Assembly (NCBI GenBank): GCA_900766645.1
Contig: CAAFWD010000067.1
Coordinates: 1-5,754, forward strand
Reading direction: 5' to 3'
Source: an uncultured Cetobacterium sp.
GTDB lineage: Bacteria > Fusobacteriota > Fusobacteriia > Fusobacteriales > Fusobacteriaceae
DNA: 5,754 bases
The position numbers were made by a program, and so were the translations under genes. The notes below the pieces were generated by a model. It was not told the origin of the DNA, did not search any database, and saw nothing but the letters and a program-made list of their open reading frames with translations. Positions 5,286 to 5,754 of the stretch are shown one piece after another (position 1 is the first letter of the stretch; each line of letters starts with the position of its first letter).

Positions 5286-5745
5286 ATGCTAAGTATATTT
5301 GATGAGTATATTGATAGAAAAGGTAGTGATTCAAGGAAGTGGGATGTTGGAAGTATGCTTGAGATGTCTTGTTATTCAGATGAAGAAAGTATACCAATGT
5401 GGGTTGCAGACATGGATTTTAAAGCTCCAGAAATTGTAATAAGAAAATTAGAAGAAAGAGTAAACCATGGAGTTTTTGGTTACAATACAGTTGGCGATAG
5501 TTATTGTGATTCAGTTAAATATTGGTTAAAAAAAAGAAATGATTGGGATGTTGAATTAGAATGGATTGTTCCTACAACAGGAGTAGTACCAGCATTGTGT
5601 TACGCAGTAAGAGCTTTTACAGAAGCTTGGGATGGGGTAGTAGTACAAAATCCAGTTTATCCACCGTTTAGAGGATCTATTGAGATAAATGATAGAAAAG
5701 TTATAAACAACTCTTTAAAATTTGTAGATGGAAAATATGAGATGG
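5286..5745 (+). CDS. MalY/PatB-type PLP-dependent C-S lyase, N-terminal part (3' end off contig)
   Basis: Fold-type I PLP enzyme of the MalY/PatB group, which cleaves cystathionine or other cysteine conjugates (C-S beta-elimination) in the cytoplasm. The 153 visible codons carry the group's hallmarks: SIPMWVADMDF at 35-45, FGYNTVGDSY at 64-73, TTGVVPAL at 97-104 and VVQNPVYPPF at 119-128. Members are about 390 residues, so the PLP-binding lysine lies beyond the end. The start ATG follows GGGGTGAG (5274-5281) at a normal distance. The gene begins 20 bp after the acetyltransferase stop codon with no terminator between, which supports co-transcription. The frame stays open into the adapter at 5746, so truncation is technical. 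Whether it acts mainly as cystathionine beta-lyase, cysteine desulfhydrase or an aminotransferase cannot be decided from this part. Confidence 0.92.
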
Positions 5746-5754
5746 AGATCGGAA
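5746..5754 (+). other. Illumina adapter remnant at the right end (artefact)
   Basis: The final nine bases AGATCGGAA equal the first nine bases of the common Illumina adapter read-through sequence and are the exact reverse complement of bases 13-21. Together with the longer adapter at the left end this is almost certainly untrimmed library sequence, although nine bases alone could occur by chance. Confidence 0.85.

Noticed and set aside
1..5754. Nine-base terminal inverted repeat (bases 13-21 and 5746-5754), as might mark a linear element or insertion sequence
   Set aside because: Both copies are explained by Illumina adapter sequence, and there is no transposase or plasmid gene in the window.
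1..5754. Search for CRISPR repeats, tRNA or rRNA genes, transposases, phage or toxin-antitoxin genes
   Set aside because: No regularly spaced repeats, cloverleaf-like segments or related protein motifs were seen on either strand. The window reads as ordinary chromosomal DNA.

Overview
The window is a strongly A+T-rich bacterial contig. Tightly spaced genes, near-perfect Shine-Dalgarno sites (AGGAGG, GGAGGTGA, GGGGTGAG), frequent TTG starts, Lys/Ile/Asn-rich proteins and an oxygen-independent ribonucleotide reductase point to an anaerobe. Overall style best fits Fusobacteriota (Fusobacterium or Cetobacterium type); low-GC Firmicutes are the main alternative, and no rRNA or other taxonomic marker is present to settle it. 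Both contig ends are sequencing adapter (bases 1-21 and 5746-5754), so the two terminal genes are cut by the library or assembly, not by biology.

Layout. Bases 22-618 (minus) hold the N-terminal 199 codons of class III ribonucleotide reductase nrdD. A 343-bp divergent intergenic region follows, with a consensus-perfect NrdR box (859-874) and a weaker second box (830-845). Next come two plus-strand genes for exported L,D-transpeptidases of different families: a YkuD-type enzyme (962-1852) and a YkuD_2-type enzyme (1978-2631). Each has its own promoter-like signal and terminator. A perfect bidirectional hairpin (2633-2664) separates the second from the convergent nicotinamidase pncA (2663-3283, minus). 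Across a short divergent promoter region lies a soluble PAS-PAS-GGDEF diguanylate cyclase with a cysteine cluster (3416-4612), closed by its own terminator. The last unit is a membrane-anchored YhbS-like GNAT acetyltransferase (4693-5265) followed 20 bp later by the first 153 codons of a MalY/PatB-type PLP C-S lyase (5286 to the contig end). These two are probably co-transcribed.

Functionally this is mostly ordinary chromosomal housekeeping: anaerobic dNTP synthesis under NrdR, peptidoglycan 3-3 cross-linking or editing, NAD salvage, c-di-GMP signalling and sulfur amino acid metabolism. I see no mobile element, CRISPR array, tRNA or rRNA, and no convincing novel multi-gene system. The points most worth a second look are the NrdR boxes lying between nrdD and a cell-wall gene, the non-canonical SHMC active-site motif of the first L,D-transpeptidase, the Cys-cluster PAS domain on a cyclase without an I-site, and the transmembrane anchor on the GNAT enzyme.
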